30,736 bases of DNA from CALVUP01 sp964422195 (lineage in GTDB: Bacteria > Bacillota_I > Bacilli_A > RF39 > UBA660), in contig CAYRAF010000009.1 in assembly GCA_964422195.1 (NCBI GenBank), forward strand, positions 1 through 30,736, written 5' to 3'. Positions 7,385 to 15,455 of the stretch are shown here, in pieces; the stretch's first letter is position 1; each line of letters opens with the position of its first letter. The notes below the pieces were generated by a model. The model made no database searches. It was not told where the DNA came from and saw only the letters and a program-made list of their open reading frames with translations. A program made the position numbers and the translations under genes.

Positions 7385-7936
7385 AAAACGGATATATCCG
7401 TTTTTTTTAATAACATCCAATATAGTAGAATCTTGATTTTTTTGATAATCAACTATAAATGATACCCTTTTATCTTCATCTTTTTCATTTATATTATTAT
7501 AATCTTTTATTTTATTAGGAACTGATATAGATTCTGGAGATTTATAAGCTATTATACTCTTTTGTCCATCTGTTAAATAAACTATATAATAATATCTACT
7601 ATCAATTTGACAAACAAAAACCCATGAATCACATAAATATTTATTATCATAAGGTGATTTTTCTAAATCAGAAGTTTTAATACTGTTTTTTTCATACTCA
7701 TTAAAACTAACTGTAGTAGTACAATTATTATCTAATGTATATACATTATATTTATAAGAATTCTTTCTAGCATCAGCTTCTGCTAAAGCAATAAATCTTT
7801 TAGCATCATTAATAAATGTTAATTTTTTATTTTTTTCTACAACATTATTAATACTAGGAATCGATATTAATAATATAATTCCAAGTATAGCTAAGGTTCC
7901 TAATAACTCCACAAGTGTAAATCCTTTATTATTCAT
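7307..7936 (-). CDS. Type IV prepilin-like protein with probable 3' frameshift
   Basis: The N-terminus is a textbook class III prepilin signal: MNNKG followed by FTLVELLGTLAILGIILLI, with processing expected after Gly5 and Glu at +5. The next 160 residues look like a pseudopilin head with Cys residues. As sequenced, the frame has 209 codons, passes through the terminator hairpin and overlaps def by 78 bases. Adding one A to the run of seven A (T run 7437-7443 on the plus strand) changes the ending to KKSRFYYIGCY and a TAA at 7407-7409, exactly abutting the terminator. I think the true product is about 176 residues. No pilus assembly genes are nearby. The start has AGGTGAT and an extended -10 at 7957-7965. 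Confidence 0.75.
   Translation of the reverse strand: MNNKGFTLVELLGTLAILGIILLISIPSINNVVEKNKKLTFINDAKRFIALAEADARKNSYKYNVYTLDNNCTTTVSFNEYEKNSIKTSDLEKSPYDNKYLCDSWVFVCQIDSRYYYIVYLTDGQKSIIAYKSPESISVPNKIKDYNNINEKDEDKRVSFIVDYQKNQDSTILDVIKKNGYIRFLYCSINILSFIWIFRINIISKQNTI
7383..7408. terminator. Bidirectional terminator between def and the prepilin-like gene
   Basis: An ACGGAT/ATCCGT inverted repeat is flanked by A on the left and T on the right, so it works in both directions. On the minus side it lies immediately after a TAA that is out of frame with the prepilin reading frame as given. Confidence 0.85.
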
Positions 7937-7956
7937 AAAATCACCTATCCTAGATT

Positions 7957-7965
7957 ATTATAACA
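7957..7965 (-). promoter_or_regulatory. Extended -10 promoter of the prepilin-like gene
   Basis: The minus strand reads TGTTATAAT directly after the terminator of the ABC permease gene and about 20 bases upstream of the start codon. Confidence 0.6.
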
Positions 7966-7968
7966 TAC

Positions 7969-7996
7969 AAAAAAATAAACATTCAATGTTTATTTT
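7969..7996 (-). terminator. Intrinsic terminator of the ABC permease operon
   Basis: The minus strand reads AAATAAACATT, short loop, AATGTTTATTT plus T-run, starting at the permease stop codon. Confidence 0.8.
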
Positions 7997-10900
7997 TATT
8001 CTACTGATTTTAAAGCTTCTATCATATCAATTTTCTTTAGTTTAAAATGCGTAAAAATTGAAATAATGACTGAGAATATTAAAGTAATTAGAAATGCATA
8101 AATATAACTTACTGAATTAATATTTCGCTGAAACATTATAAACTCCATTTCTGCACTTATCATTACAAATCTATGTAAAAATATTCCTAGTATTAATCCA
8201 AATAGTGCTCCTATTACAGTTAAAATCATTGTCTCTCTATAAACGTATAATGATACTTCGATATCTTTAAAACCTAAAACTTTTAATGTAGCTATTTCCC
8301 TTGTACGCTCAGTAATATTAATTGTTGTTAAATTATAAAGAACTATAAATGCTAATAGTGATGAACAAAGAAGTATAACAAATACAATTCTATTGATACT
8401 TGTAACCATATCTTTAAATCTTTTTAACATATCCTTAATAAAAGTAATATTTATAACTTTACCACTATTTAACAAATTAGTACTAATTTGATCACTTTTG
8501 ACATTAGAATCAACCTGAGTTAAGACCATATTATAATTAACATCTTTTTTAAATACTTGTTTATAATAATCCTTATTAAGATAAATATAATTATAAGCAT
8601 AATTCTCCATTATATTTGATACTTTAAACTTAAATTTTTCTTTATTTGTATTATAAATTTCTATATAATCATTCTTACCTATTTTTAAATTATTAGCAAG
8701 TTTTTCAGTAATAACTACTCCTGAGTTATCTATTCTAACTTTTTCTTTTGTTTTTCTATTTCGCATATCTAAAGATTTATATAAATCTTCTTCGTTTTCT
8801 GGTACTACTACAAATAAGTCATTATTTTTATCTTTCATTTTATAACTAAAAGATTCTTGATATATTAGGGAATAATTCTTTAAATAATTATCATTAAATA
8901 AATCTTTAATATCATTACTTAATTCTTGATATTTATCATTTAATACTATTAAAGCATCATATTTAGTTATCTCATTAAATTGTTTTCCAACTATACCTTC
9001 AATACTATTTTTAAGTCCAAATCCTGTTAAAGTTAATGCTGTACAACCTGCAATACCTATAATAGTCATAAATATTCTTTTTTTATACCTAAAAATATTT
9101 CTAGTAGTAACTTTGAAGGAAAAGTTTAATCTTTTCCAAATAAAGTTAATATTTTCTATTAAGACTTTCTTACCTTTAGCAGGAGCTTTAGGTCTAAGTA
9201 AGGAAGCAGGAGTTTCCTTTAAAACAGATAAAGCTGTATAAATAGTTATTAATAGCATTACTGATAACATAATAATTGAGGTTATTATCATAATTAATAT
9301 ATCATTATTATATCTAATATTAGGTAATATATATAGAAAATTATATATATTAAAGATAACTCTTGGTAATACATTACAACCTATGGATAAACCAAGAATA
9401 GAACCAAAAATACTGGCAATAGATGCATATAGTAAATAAGTAAATAATATTTGTTTATTATTAAACCCTAATGATTTATAAATACCCATTTGTCCCCTAT
9501 CTTCTTCTACCATTCTAGACATAGTATTTAGACAAACTAATGCTGCAACTAATAAGAAAAATACAGGGAATACTTTAGCTATATTATTAACCCTAGTAGT
9601 ATCATCTTCATATTCACTATATCCAGGATTATCTTTTCTATTAAAAGTATATATAGTAGGTTTTTCTATGCCCTTTAGTTTATCTTTTTCAATAGATATT
9701 TTTTGATATGCATTATCTATTTTTATTTTAAATAAATTATAATTATCATAGTATTCTTGGTAAGCATTTTCAAGTTTTTTATATCCATCATTAAGTTGTT
9801 TTTTATATGCATTTACTGTTTTTCTACCTTCTTGTTCTTTTTTTACAAGCAAGTCTTCTTGTTCTTTTAAATATGTTTCTTTTTCGCTTAACTCCTCTTC
9901 TAAAGCATCTATATCTTGTTGAGCTTGATTCAGTTTTTCTTTAGTATCATTTAAAATATTTCTTATTTGATCAACAATAGTATAAGGGCTATTAATATCA
10001 ATTTGATCAATTATTGCTCTATATTTATCAATATTTATTGAGTTTCTAATTTCTTGTAACTTTTCTCTATAATTATCTACTGTAATCTCATTAAGATCTA
10101 TATTAATATTTAAATTTAAATTTCCTTCATCAATATAATTCAAAAAGTCTACTACATTATCATATCCAGTAGTCATTATATAATCTACTATTTCATCTGG
10201 AGTCATTGTTGTAAAGTCTGGTAATGTTGAAGGATCAGGAAAATTATCATATTCACTAATATATTTAACGATTTCTATATAATTCATAATAGAATCATAA
10301 TCAGATTTTGCTTTATTATATTCATTTCTAGCATTTTCAAGTTGATTTTTAGCTTCTTTTAATTGTTCTTTAGCCTCCTCTAATTTATTTTTACCGTTAC
10401 TTACTTCATTATTTAAATAAACTTCTTTATCATTTAACTGTTTTGCTGATTTTGTTAATTTTTTATTATTATAATCTAGTTCTTTTTTAGCATCATTAAA
10501 TTCATTTAAATATTTATTTTCTTCTCTTTGTACTTTTGTTATAGCATCATTAATTTTCTTATTAGCTATATCATGAATTTCATCATATCTTCTATTCCTT
10601 AACAAATCTTCTTGCTTTTTTATGTTCTTTTCTAATATTTCTAGAGCATTATTATATTTATTAGTATAGGCTTCTAATTTACTTGTTTTAGTTCCTGTTA
10701 AATATATCACTGTATAACAATCTAATTTAAAATTATCATTTAGTGTATATATATATGAGTTTATTTTACCATTACCAAGTAAAGTATTACCTTTTGCATT
10801 AAATTGAGTATACATAGGTGATTCAACTATACCTACAACTTTTAGTTTTGTTTCTTTTAAATCGTTTGTTGTAAGATTAATTTCATCACCAAGTTCATAT

Positions 10901-11292
10901 ATCAAACTATCCCCTAAAACTTCTTTATTGTTAGAAGGTAATTTACCCTTAATTAATTTAAAATTATTAATAATTTTAGGCATACCCATTACTCTAACTA
11001 CATCACTACTATCAAGAGCATCTAAATAATAGTTACCTTCAACTTGTTCAATACCCTTAATGTTATTTAAAATATCAATATCTTCATCAGTAAATCCTAA
11101 AGTACTTACTAACTTCATATCCATTAAATTTTGTTCTTTATAATAACTAGCTGCTGTAAACAACATATCTTTTGATGTGTTTTTAATACCTGCGAAAAAA
11201 CCAACTCCTAATGCGACTATAAAAAATACAGATAAAAATCTACCAAAAGTAAGTTTAATTTTTTTAATGGCTTCTTTCAATAATAATTTCAT
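7996..11292 (-). CDS. FtsX-family ABC transporter permease with coiled-coil ectodomain
   Basis: This 1098-residue membrane protein has a first membrane helix at about 15-37, a very large outside region (40-570), then an FtsX-type core with three helices (about 575-700), another helix (about 740-760), a second outside region, and three C-terminal helices (about 965-1085). The first outside region has a MacB-like periplasmic-core start (VVRVMGMPKI, GKLPSNNKEVLGDSLIYELG) and then a long Lys/Glu/Asn-rich coiled coil (about 240-560). The ATPase gene ends one base before this start, so the two form one transporter. Related systems move or sense peptides, lipids or lipoproteins; the substrate cannot be read from sequence. 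No two-component system is adjacent. Confidence 0.88.
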   Translation of the reverse strand: MKLLLKEAIKKIKLTFGRFLSVFFIVALGVGFFAGIKNTSKDMLFTAASYYKEQNLMDMKLVSTLGFTDEDIDILNNIKGIEQVEGNYYLDALDSSDVVRVMGMPKIINNFKLIKGKLPSNNKEVLGDSLIYELGDEINLTTNDLKETKLKVVGIVESPMYTQFNAKGNTLLGNGKINSYIYTLNDNFKLDCYTVIYLTGTKTSKLEAYTNKYNNALEILEKNIKKQEDLLRNRRYDEIHDIANKKINDAITKVQREENKYLNEFNDAKKELDYNNKKLTKSAKQLNDKEVYLNNEVSNGKNKLEEAKEQLKEAKNQLENARNEYNKAKSDYDSIMNYIEIVKYISEYDNFPDPSTLPDFTTMTPDEIVDYIMTTGYDNVVDFLNYIDEGNLNLNINIDLNEITVDNYREKLQEIRNSINIDKYRAIIDQIDINSPYTIVDQIRNILNDTKEKLNQAQQDIDALEEELSEKETYLKEQEDLLVKKEQEGRKTVNAYKKQLNDGYKKLENAYQEYYDNYNLFKIKIDNAYQKISIEKDKLKGIEKPTIYTFNRKDNPGYSEYEDDTTRVNNIAKVFPVFFLLVAALVCLNTMSRMVEEDRGQMGIYKSLGFNNKQILFTYLLYASIASIFGSILGLSIGCNVLPRVIFNIYNFLYILPNIRYNNDILIMIITSIIMLSVMLLITIYTALSVLKETPASLLRPKAPAKGKKVLIENINFIWKRLNFSFKVTTRNIFRYKKRIFMTIIGIAGCTALTLTGFGLKNSIEGIVGKQFNEITKYDALIVLNDKYQELSNDIKDLFNDNYLKNYSLIYQESFSYKMKDKNNDLFVVVPENEEDLYKSLDMRNRKTKEKVRIDNSGVVITEKLANNLKIGKNDYIEIYNTNKEKFKFKVSNIMENYAYNYIYLNKDYYKQVFKKDVNYNMVLTQVDSNVKSDQISTNLLNSGKVINITFIKDMLKRFKDMVTSINRIVFVILLCSSLLAFIVLYNLTTINITERTREIATLKVLGFKDIEVSLYVYRETMILTVIGALFGLILGIFLHRFVMISAEMEFIMFQRNINSVSYIYAFLITLIFSVIISIFTHFKLKKIDMIEALKSVE

Positions 11293-11293
11293 A

Positions 11294-11995
11294 TTACCAA
11301 CTTATATCCTTAGCATCTGTTGGTTTTTTATTTATTTTAATACTTTCAATAGTGCCGTTTTTTATATTAATTACTTTATCAGCAATATCAGCAATAATAG
11401 AGTTATGAGTAATAATTATTACTGTCATATTCAACTCTTTAGCAGTTTTTTGAAGTAATTCTAATATACTTTTTCCTGTTTTAGAGTCAAGAGCTCCTGT
11501 TGGTTCATCACATAATAATATTTTAGGATTTTTAGCAATGGCTCTAGCAATAGCAACTCTTTGTTGTTCTCCTCCAGAAAGTTGTGCTGGAAAATTATTA
11601 ATCCTTTTACTTAAGCCTACTTCTTTCATTACTTCATAGGCATCTAGTGGATCTTTACATATTTGACTAGCAAGTTCAACATTTTCTAATGCAGTTAAGT
11701 TTTGAACTAGGTTATAAAATTGAAATACAAATCCTATATCAAATCTCCTATATTCAATTAACTCTTTTCTATTTAGCTTTTCAATATGTTTACCATCAAC
11801 AATAATAGAACCACTAGTAATATTATCCATTCCACCAAGTAGATTTAAAACAGTAGTTTTACCTGCTCCTGAAGGACCTAATACAGCTACTAACTCACCT
11901 TTTTCTATAGTAAAATCGACATTGCTTAAAGCTTTAATTTCAATTTCACCCATCTTATATACTTTCTTTAAATTCTTTACTTCTATATAACTCAT
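11294..11995 (-). CDS. ABC transporter ATP-binding protein (MacB/LolD type)
   Basis: This 233-residue cytoplasmic ATPase has all nucleotide-binding motifs: Walker A GPSGAGKTT (40-48), Q-loop FQF (about 91-93), signature LSGGEQQR (139-146), Walker B ILLCDEPTGALDS (159-171) and the switch histidine in IIITHN. The LSGGEQQR and DEPTGALDS forms are typical of the MacB/LolD/FtsE-like branch that pairs with FtsX-type permeases, as here. The start has GGGGTG 5 bases upstream and an extended -10 promoter at 12020-12028. Confidence 0.95.
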   Translation of the reverse strand: MSYIEVKNLKKVYKMGEIEIKALSNVDFTIEKGELVAVLGPSGAGKTTVLNLLGGMDNITSGSIIVDGKHIEKLNRKELIEYRRFDIGFVFQFYNLVQNLTALENVELASQICKDPLDAYEVMKEVGLSKRINNFPAQLSGGEQQRVAIARAIAKNPKILLCDEPTGALDSKTGKSILELLQKTAKELNMTVIIITHNSIIADIADKVINIKNGTIESIKINKKPTDAKDISW

Positions 11996-12019
11996 TTTAA
12001 CACCCCATTGCAGTTACAT

Positions 12020-12028
12020 ATTATAGCA
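12020..12028 (-). promoter_or_regulatory. Extended -10 promoter of the ABC transporter operon
   Basis: The minus strand reads TGCTATAAT (extended -10), about 25 bases upstream of the ATPase start. Confidence 0.6.
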
Positions 12029-12036
12029 TATAATCA

Positions 12037-12064
12037 AAAAAAAAGATAGTATTTCTACTATCTT
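12037..12064 (-). terminator. Intrinsic terminator of the 12069-13040 gene
   Basis: The minus strand reads AAGATAGTA, GAA loop, TACTATCTT then a long T-run. Confidence 0.85.
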
Positions 12065-12068
12065 ATTA

Positions 12069-13040
12069 TTAATTACTAAATGATGCTACAATAGCTTCAT
12101 AATAACTTTCAGAAGCTATTCCCTTAGATCTAAAATCAGTTCTAACAAATGGACATGATCCATTGTATTCAATAAAAGCATCATCATCCATATAATACCA
12201 CTGATTTGTTAATAATGTAATACCAGCAAAATCTAAATTTTGAAAGAAATAAACATACGTACCAGCCTTAACGCCTGCTAAAGAAGGAGCATCTATATTT
12301 GCTGAAATAGCACCAAGTGTTTCATTATAATTTATTCGATTATATTTAGGTTGTGAATAATCTCCTTCAGCAACACATTTATTATAATCGAAATCTTCTA
12401 TTTCTTCAGTCGTTGGTCTTCTCAATTTCACACTAGATATTGGATTTGTACCACCACTACCACTATTATTATTAGTTGTTATTGACTGACTATCAACCCT
12501 AACTTTTGCTTTACATGTATGATTTTCCGCTTCATCAGCAGTAGTATTATAATCAACCCACATATATAGTTTATATGTATAACTTTCTCCTATATCTATT
12601 GTTCCACTATCTAATGTATATAATTCTTTACCACCTTTATTAGTAGTAGAACCTTCACTTAATAAGGTAATACTTTTGATAACAGTATCTTCACCATTAA
12701 CAACTTTAGTTAAATAATATTTAATGTTTTTCTTTGCAAATGTAAGTTCTAATAAATCAAGAGTTAAATCATAATTTGCTTTCATTGTTCCTGTATTAGT
12801 AACTTTAAATGTATATGGTGTAGTTCTTAATGCCCCTTCATCTGTCAGAGGTAATGGATTTATTTGATATATTTCATTTGCTTCATCTGTTATTTCTACA
12901 CTTAATTTACCTGCATTAATAATATTAGTTTTTTCTCCTCTAGTAGTTACATTTAATAAAGCATATGATGTTCCTACTAACAAAGCTACTCCTAACACAG
13001 TTCCTATAATTATATATATTCTTTTATAATCTTTTTTCAT
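12069..13040 (-). CDS. TasA/camelysin-like secreted protein with unknown C-terminal domain
   Basis: This 323-residue protein has a SipW-type signal: a short basic start, a helix (about 8-25) and TSYALLNV, with cleavage expected near Ala27. Then comes the CalY/TasA-like string INAGKLSVEIT and a beta-sandwich domain (about 45-195; TPYTFKVTNTGTMKANYDL, then DIGESYTYKLYMWVDY). A Gly/Ser/Asn linker near 195 leads to a roughly 115-residue C-terminal domain I do not recognise, with several aromatics and two Cys. TasA/CalY proteins form matrix fibres or surface proteins after SipW processing; a suitable peptidase is encoded at 26591-27733. I chose the ATG at 13040 because the promoter at 13060-13088 excludes the longest frame (to 13097). 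Single-gene transcript. Confidence 0.75.
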   Translation of the reverse strand: MKKDYKRIYIIIGTVLGVALLVGTSYALLNVTTRGEKTNIINAGKLSVEITDEANEIYQINPLPLTDEGALRTTPYTFKVTNTGTMKANYDLTLDLLELTFAKKNIKYYLTKVVNGEDTVIKSITLLSEGSTTNKGGKELYTLDSGTIDIGESYTYKLYMWVDYNTTADEAENHTCKAKVRVDSQSITTNNNSGSGGTNPISSVKLRRPTTEEIEDFDYNKCVAEGDYSQPKYNRINYNETLGAISANIDAPSLAGVKAGTYVYFFQNLDFAGITLLTNQWYYMDDDAFIEYNGSCPFVRTDFRSKGIASESYYEAIVASFSN

Positions 13041-13059
13041 ATTATCTATCCTCATATTA

Positions 13060-13088
13060 ATATTATCATTTACAAAATATATAGTCAA
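13060..13088 (-). promoter_or_regulatory. SigA promoter of the 12069-13040 gene
   Basis: The minus strand reads TTGACT, 17 bases, TAATAT. It supports the start at 13040. Confidence 0.6.
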
Positions 13089-13096
13089 GATAGACA

Positions 13097-13122
13097 ATAA
13101 AAAAAACCAATATTGGTTTTAT
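13097..13122 (-). terminator. Intrinsic terminator of the 13119-13490 gene
   Basis: The minus strand reads AAAACCAATATTGGTTTT plus T-run, directly after the Lys-Lys stop. Confidence 0.75.
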
Positions 13123-13490
13123 TTTTTATTATCTTTTTGTGAACTTTTTACTAATATAACTATGATTGTTATAACCACAAATAAATACATAAATGATACA
13201 AGTAATGCAAGTATATTTGATGATTCAAAGAATAGATTTAAAAGTACTATATAGAAAATTATTATTCCAACTACAGCTAGAAAAATATCACTATATCTTT
13301 CAAATTTATTTGGCATCTCATCAAAGAAATCCTTTATTGTCATTACTATCCTATTAATGCAGAATAACATCATAGCAAATAATCCTATTAGTTTTAAAGT
13401 ACCATCTGTAGTAAATAGAAAGAAATTAAATACTCCTAGAAAAAATAAATAGATAAATAGTATTATTGCATTCAATGTAAATTTCTTCAT
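13119..13490 (-). CDS. Small four-helix membrane protein, unknown function
   Basis: This 123-residue protein has four hydrophobic segments (about 4-26, 33-50, 67-88 and 92-115) joined by short loops; the loop after the second is charged (KDFFDEMPNKFERYSD). I recognise no family motif. I chose the ATG at 13490 because AGAGGTG lies 6 bases upstream; a TTG three codons earlier overlaps that ribosome site. It has its own promoter, whose -35 box sits inside the pgi terminator. Nothing in the context tells its role. Confidence 0.65.
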   Translation of the reverse strand: MKKFTLNAIILFIYLFFLGVFNFFLFTTDGTLKLIGLFAMMLFCINRIVMTIKDFFDEMPNKFERYSDIFLAVVGIIIFYIVLLNLFFESSNILALLVSFMYLFVVITIIVILVKSSQKDNKK

Positions 13491-13514
13491 TCCCAACACC
13501 TCTTTACTATATAA

Positions 13515-13543
13515 ATTATAATATATAAAAAAAATATAGTCAA
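13515..13543 (-). promoter_or_regulatory. SigA promoter inside the pgi terminator
   Basis: The minus strand reads TTGACT, 17 bases, TATAAT. The -35 box forms part of the right arm of the pgi terminator hairpin. Confidence 0.7.
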
Positions 13544-13562
13544 TAATAATAACTATATTTTT
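13525..13562 (-). terminator. Intrinsic terminator of pgi
   Basis: The minus strand reads AAATATAGT, 11-base loop, ACTATATTT and T-run, starting at the pgi stop codon. Confidence 0.75.
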
Positions 13563-14754
13563 AGTTTAAACTATCTTTCAATAATTTCTTATATTCTTCT
13601 ACTCCAGGTTGATTAAATGGATCTATATTAAGTAAATATCCACCTGTAGCAGCACTAATCATAAAGAAATACATAAGCTTAGCTAAATTATATGGATTTA
13701 ATTCATCTATAGTAATAATATTTGAATAAGTTTTTCCATTCATATGTGCTTCTGCTACTTTATCTACCGCTAAATTATTAATATCAGATAAATTTTTATT
13801 ATATTTATCAATATATATATTAGTTGTTTTTTCTATTTTAAAGTTAGTTTCAAATAATATTTTATTTCCTTCTTGATAAAATTGTCCTAATGAGTGTAAA
13901 TCTCTAGTATTACAAGTACTAATAGGAAGAATTGCTTTATTCTCTTTTCCTTGAGTTTCCGCAAATAATTGCTTTAACCATTCACAAAATGGTAATAGTT
14001 TTTCCTCATAAACACCAAATGATTCAATTACTTTTCCCTCATTATAAAATAAATCTCTAATACAAGCATATTCCATAGCTTTATCAATATCTTCTTTACC
14101 TGCTTCTAGACCTTTTAAAACCTCATCTACATTAATATTGCTAACACAAATTGGAAGTAATCCTACTGGAGAAAATACTGAATATCTTCCTCCTATGTTT
14201 CTTGGTACTTCAAAAGTAACAAAATTATTTTCTTTTGCATACTTCATTAAGTTACTTTCTTTATCCGTTGTTATTATTACTCTATCTGTAATATCATCAT
14301 ATTTATCATTTAATAATTTTAATACCTCCTGATAAACTATATTAACTTCCATTGTAGATCCACTTTTAGATATAAAATTTACTACAATATCTTTATCTTT
14401 TATATATTCAAATAAATCTTTTAAATATTCAGATGATAAGGAATACCCCGCAAATATAACCTCGGTATCTTGATGAGTAAAGTAATTTTTAAAAGCTTCT
14501 ATAAAACTATATGCTCCTAGATAAGAACCCCCTATACCTATTACTAAGAATACATCTGCTTTTTCCCTAATTGACTTAGAAATCTCTTTAATTCTTTTTA
14601 TTTCTTCATTTGTAATTGTAGTATCTTTATCTAGCCAATCTAACATACTACTTTTTTTTAGCATTGTTGCTTTAATACTATCTATTCTATCCTTATATTT
14701 ATTTAAATCTTCAACCTTTTTATCTGTATACGTGTAAAAATCATATTTTATCAT
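13561..14754 (-). CDS. pgi: Glucose-6-phosphate isomerase
   Basis: This cytoplasmic enzyme interconverts glucose-6-phosphate and fructose-6-phosphate in glycolysis. Family signatures are clear: VIGIGGSYLGA (about 71-81), ISKSGSTME sugar-phosphate loop, GGRYSVFSPVGLLP (PGI signature 1) and DLHSLGQFYQEG. The catalytic Glu is expected in the AETQGKENK block and the His in the HSLGQ region. At 397 residues it is about 50 shorter than usual Bacilli enzymes (about 445-450), with a shortened N-terminus and compact loops, but no motif is lost. GGAGG lies 6 bases upstream of the ATG and a TATAAT lies at 14793-14798. Confidence 0.96.
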   Translation of the reverse strand: MIKYDFYTYTDKKVEDLNKYKDRIDSIKATMLKKSSMLDWLDKDTTITNEEIKRIKEISKSIREKADVFLVIGIGGSYLGAYSFIEAFKNYFTHQDTEVIFAGYSLSSEYLKDLFEYIKDKDIVVNFISKSGSTMEVNIVYQEVLKLLNDKYDDITDRVIITTDKESNLMKYAKENNFVTFEVPRNIGGRYSVFSPVGLLPICVSNINVDEVLKGLEAGKEDIDKAMEYACIRDLFYNEGKVIESFGVYEEKLLPFCEWLKQLFAETQGKENKAILPISTCNTRDLHSLGQFYQEGNKILFETNFKIEKTTNIYIDKYNKNLSDINNLAVDKVAEAHMNGKTYSNIITIDELNPYNLAKLMYFFMISAATGGYLLNIDPFNQPGVEEYKKLLKDSLN

Positions 14755-14807
14755 TTAAACCTCCTAATAATTTCTATTTTCCTTACAATTCTATTATAAC
14801 TTATTTT

Positions 14808-14846
14808 AAAAAAAATAAAAAGATAGTAAATTTATACTATCTTTTT
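14808..14846 (-). terminator. Intrinsic terminator of the phosphoesterase operon
   Basis: The minus strand reads AAAAAGATAGTA, short loop, TACTATCTTTTT and T-rich tail, just after the stop of the 14850-15440 gene. Confidence 0.85.
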
Positions 14847-14849
14847 ATA

Positions 14850-15440
14850 CTATTTATTATCACGACTATTTAATATTTTAGTTAATCTTTTAGGTTTTAC
14901 TAATTCTTCGCCATTTGTAGCTCTTCTAATAATTTCGTTAAATACTATTATGGCATCTGTAGCTATAGAAATATGATTATATTGCTTATTAGTAAGTGTT
15001 TTTTTAGTATCTTCATCAAAAGTAAATATTTCTATTCCATCAGTTGTATCTATAAAATGTAAAGTAGCAACATTTGGATATTTTTCTCCAATTAGTAACA
15101 TATGATTATCTATTTCCATTCCTATACAAGCTTTAGGAATTGTTTCTCCTTGTGAAATAAGTAATACATATTTATTTTCATCATCATCATATATGTATCT
15201 CTTTACTTCTTGATTATCAAAAAACTTAGATAAAACTTTGTTATTACTAATATCATAATTATAATCAACTCTAATGCTACTAATCCTTAAGTCTTCTACT
15301 TCAGGATCTCTAACATATTCATCGATTTTTAATAAATTATTTCTTGTAATAATATTTTCCTCAGAATTTTCTATTAAAGTATATCTTGAAAAATAAATAA
15401 CTAAGCTTTTATACATTTGTTTTAATTCTTCTTTTGTCAT
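14850..15440 (-). CDS. Unknown cytoplasmic protein co-transcribed with a phosphoesterase
   Basis: I do not recognise this 196-residue protein. It has no signal or membrane segment, a high content of Asp/Glu/Ile, and an alpha start (MTKEELKQMYKSLVIYFSRY) followed by beta-rich stretches (KYVLLISQGE, ACIGMEIDNHMLLIGEKY, TLHFIDTTDGIEIFTFD). The C-terminus is helical and basic. It starts 16 bases after the stop of the metallophosphoesterase gene with GAGGAAG as ribosome site and shares its transcript, so a linked role is possible. Confidence 0.6.
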   Translation of the reverse strand: MTKEELKQMYKSLVIYFSRYTLIENSEENIITRNNLLKIDEYVRDPEVEDLRISSIRVDYNYDISNNKVLSKFFDNQEVKRYIYDDDENKYVLLISQGETIPKACIGMEIDNHMLLIGEKYPNVATLHFIDTTDGIEIFTFDEDTKKTLTNKQYNHISIATDAIIVFNEIIRRATNGEELVKPKRLTKILNSRDNK

Positions 15441-15455
15441 ATCTATCTTCCTCTC

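Noticed and set aside
11177..11458. Plus-strand open frame across the ABC ATPase/permease junction
   Set aside because: Both minus-strand genes are strongly supported by motifs; the frame has no start signals.
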